From Dethiothermospora halolimnae (GTDB lineage: Bacteria; Bacillota; Clostridia; Tissierellales; VENL01): 26,605 nucleotides of DNA. The DNA lies in assembly GCF_037577855.1 (NCBI RefSeq), contig NZ_JBAKFX010000057.1:1-26605 (forward strand). Reading direction: 5' to 3'. A program made the position numbers and the translations under genes. The notes below the pieces were generated by a model. It made no database searches. It had not been told where the DNA came from and was given only the letters and a program-made list of their open reading frames with translations. Position 1 is the first letter of the stretch, and each line of letters opens with the position of its first letter. Shown here piece by piece: positions 24,807 to 26,605 of this stretch.

Positions 24807-26336
24807 TTACCTCCAAAACTTCCTATCCAAGTTCCTATATTGTATAGCCTCTGCTATATGATGTTCCTTTATATTTTCCTCTCCATCTAAATCTGCTATA
24901 GTTCTTGAAACCTTTAGAATCTTATTATATGCTCTAGCGCTGAATCCTAGATTTTTAAATCCATTATCTAATATTTTATTACCAGCTTCATCTAATTTAC
25001 AATATTTTTTTATATTTCTGGTGGTTAGTTGAGCATTAGAAAATATGTTATCTTCTTTATATCGAGCTATTTGATGTTTCCTAGCCTTGTTAACCCTTTC
25101 CCTTATACTAGATGAAGACTCTGAATCCTGTTTTGATTGCAAGTCTTTATACTTAACAGGAGTTACTTCCACATGTATGTCTATTCTATCAAGTAGAGGA
25201 CCACTGATCTTTCCAAGATACCTTTCTATATTTGCTGGGGAACAGGAGCATTCATGGGTTGGATCACCATAGTAGCCGCAGGGACAAGGGTTCATGCTGG
25301 CCACTAACATAAACTTGGCCGGATATGATAAAGAGGCATTAACCCTTGATATGGTGACTTGACCGTCCTCCATAGGTTGTCTTAAAACTTCCAATACGTT
25401 TTTCTGAAATTCAGGCATTTCATCTAAAAATAGCACTCCATAGTGGGCAAGGGATACTTCTCCTGGCTTAGGTATTCTACCTCCTCCGACTAAAGCTACA
25501 CTTGACATGGTGTGGTGGGGTGCTCTAAATGGCCTTTTAGTTACTAAGGAGTTTCCCTCTAGCACTCCAGCTACACTATATATTTTTGTGATTTCTAAAG
25601 ACTCTTCAAACGTTAATTGGGGTAAAATAGATGGCAATCTCCTAGATATCATTGTTTTTCCTGAACCCGGAGGCCCAATCATCATTATGTTATGGGCTCC
25701 TGCTGCCGCAATCTCCATTGCCCTTTTAAGATTTTCTTGTCCCTTTACATCTTTAAAATCTTCATAGTCGTTATTTGCCATATCAAATATATTATCCACT
25801 TCTGTTATATAAGGACATATATCAATTTCATTATTTAAGTATAATATAAGATCATATAGGGTTTTTACAGGTATAATATCTATTCCTTTAACCACACTAC
25901 ATTCTTCCTTATTTCCATCGGGTATGATAATCTTTTCTATTCCTGTTTCCTTTAGAGATATTACTATGGGCAAAGCCCCTTCTATCTTATTAATTCTTCC
26001 ATCTAATGATAATTCCCCGATAAAAGCATATTTACTAAAATCATCATATTCTATCACCTCTATGGCAACTAATATTCCAACTGCTATTGATAAATCTATC
26101 TGGGATCCTTCCTTCTTTAGACTGGCAGGAGCCAAATTTACAGTTATTCTGTGTATGGGAAAGTCTATACCGCTATTTTTTATAGCTGTCTTAACCCTTT
26201 CCTTAGATTCCCTTATAGCTGTATCTGGAAGTCCTACTATGCTAAATCCTGGTAATCCATTTGATATATCTGTTTCAACTTCTACTATATAACCGTTTAA
26301 ACCTTGTAATATACAAGTATTAATTTTCGATAGCAT
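24807..26336 (-). CDS. YifB/ComM family AAA+ ATPase (Mg-chelatase-like)
   Basis: ComM is a hexameric helicase that promotes branch migration during natural transformation; YifB is the broader family name. The N-terminal Lon-S5-like ChlI domain (about 20-140) has LPGFSIVGLPDTAIRESKER. The AAA+ core has Walker A GPPGSGKT (221-228), Walker B VLFLDEMPEF and a Cys-rich CPCGYYGDPTHECSCS insert. A C-terminal Mg_chelatase_C domain ends the protein. I start at the ATG at 26336 (509 residues), 5 nt after AGGGTGA; an in-frame GTG at 26345 is inside that ribosome site. With dprA nearby it suggests DNA-uptake functions, though no uptake machinery is in the window. Confidence 0.95.
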   Translation of the reverse strand: MLSKINTCILQGLNGYIVEVETDISNGLPGFSIVGLPDTAIRESKERVKTAIKNSGIDFPIHRITVNLAPASLKKEGSQIDLSIAVGILVAIEVIEYDDFSKYAFIGELSLDGRINKIEGALPIVISLKETGIEKIIIPDGNKEECSVVKGIDIIPVKTLYDLILYLNNEIDICPYITEVDNIFDMANNDYEDFKDVKGQENLKRAMEIAAAGAHNIMMIGPPGSGKTMISRRLPSILPQLTFEESLEITKIYSVAGVLEGNSLVTKRPFRAPHHTMSSVALVGGGRIPKPGEVSLAHYGVLFLDEMPEFQKNVLEVLRQPMEDGQVTISRVNASLSYPAKFMLVASMNPCPCGYYGDPTHECSCSPANIERYLGKISGPLLDRIDIHVEVTPVKYKDLQSKQDSESSSSIRERVNKARKHQIARYKEDNIFSNAQLTTRNIKKYCKLDEAGNKILDNGFKNLGFSARAYNKILKVSRTIADLDGEENIKEHHIAEAIQYRNLDRKFWR

Positions 26337-26481
26337 TATTTTCACCCTACTTTTATTTGTTTTTATAAAAATTTTTATTTTTTAATTATTTCCATTTTTT
26401 TCTGATTTATAACTATTTGTTTTATTTTTATGTTTTATCATTTATGATAAGATTTATTATGATATATTTAGCATAAAATAA

Positions 26482-26605
26482 GGGGGCTGTCGGAAAATAG
26501 CAAATTTTAACTCGCCAGACCACAAATAAAGAAAAATGCTTAAGAACTTAATTTTAACTAGAAGTAAGTTTTTAAGCATTTTCTATTTTTTGACAAGAAA
26601 ATTAT
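26482..26605. mobile_element. Probable IS1182-like element terminus (partial)
   Basis: Sequence from about 26482 begins GGGGGCTGTCGGAAAATAGC and is less AT-biased than the preceding spacer. This terminal pattern resembles ends of IS1182-family elements in clostridia, recalled from knowledge of the family and not from a search. No transposase is visible because the window ends. No partner inverted repeat is found at the left edge. Confidence 0.45.
26533..26582. terminator. Strong hairpin terminator within the element end
   Basis: An 18-bp stem with one G-T pair (26533-26550 with 26565-26582) and a 14-nt loop. On the minus strand it is followed by TTTTTCTTTATTT, and on the plus strand by TCTATTTTTT. 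It may end a transposase transcript coming from beyond the right edge, or block read-through in either direction. Confidence 0.75.

Noticed and set aside
26361..26460. Short AT palindromes upstream of the YifB/ComM gene
   Set aside because: These are six- to seven-base A/T arms in low-complexity DNA with no further support.
1..26605. CRISPR arrays, tRNA/rRNA genes, riboswitches, phage genes or an unknown defence system
   Set aside because: No regularly spaced repeats, RNA-gene signatures or unexplained gene clusters were seen; all long frames are flagellar, DNA-processing or regulatory genes.

Overview
The window is AT-rich and nearly every gene lies on the minus strand. It carries CodY, FliY with CheC-type motifs, a CheY placed between fliY and fliO, a short FlgD, a FlbD/SwrD protein and the order dprA-topA-codY-flgB. 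Together these indicate a motile low-GC Gram-positive, most likely of the class Clostridia (possibly Tissierellales-like). The taxon is inferred from gene content and order, not from a marker gene.

The right part (about 19.9-26.4 kb) is a housekeeping and DNA-processing block transcribed leftward: a YifB/ComM-type AAA ATPase, a 72-residue zinc-ribbon protein, dprA, topA and codY. Bacillus subtilis has trmFO-xerC-clpQ-clpY between topA and codY; here those genes are absent and topA is followed directly by codY. A strong hairpin terminator ends codY. A 420-bp gap follows, with one good sigma-A-like promoter.

From about 19.46 kb down to the left edge runs one very compact flagellar (fla/che-type) operon: flgB-flgC-fliE-fliF-fliG-fliH-fliI-fliJ-(ylxF/MotE-like)-fliK-flgD-(TIGR02530 protein)-flgE-flbD-motA-motB-fliL-fliM-fliY-cheY-fliO-fliP-fliQ-fliR-flhB. 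It encodes the rod and MS ring, the switch, the export ATPase complex, hook assembly and length control, the stator, and most of the export gate. Many genes overlap or are a few bases apart, and several start with GTG or TTG. The only sizeable structured gaps inside the operon flank flgE, which has hairpins on both sides.

Both edges look like insertion-element or other repeat boundaries. On the left, FlhB loses homology to its family near the end and stops about 50 residues early. On the right, sequence from about 26482 resembles an IS1182-type terminus with an internal terminator hairpin. Each foreign-looking stretch is about 120-125 bp, as expected if an assembly broke at repeats.

I found no wholly new multi-gene system. 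The best candidates for a second look are the FlhB truncation, a perfect 22-bp-arm hairpin inside fliR, a perfect 40-bp palindrome downstream of the zinc-ribbon gene, and the hairpins flanking flgE.
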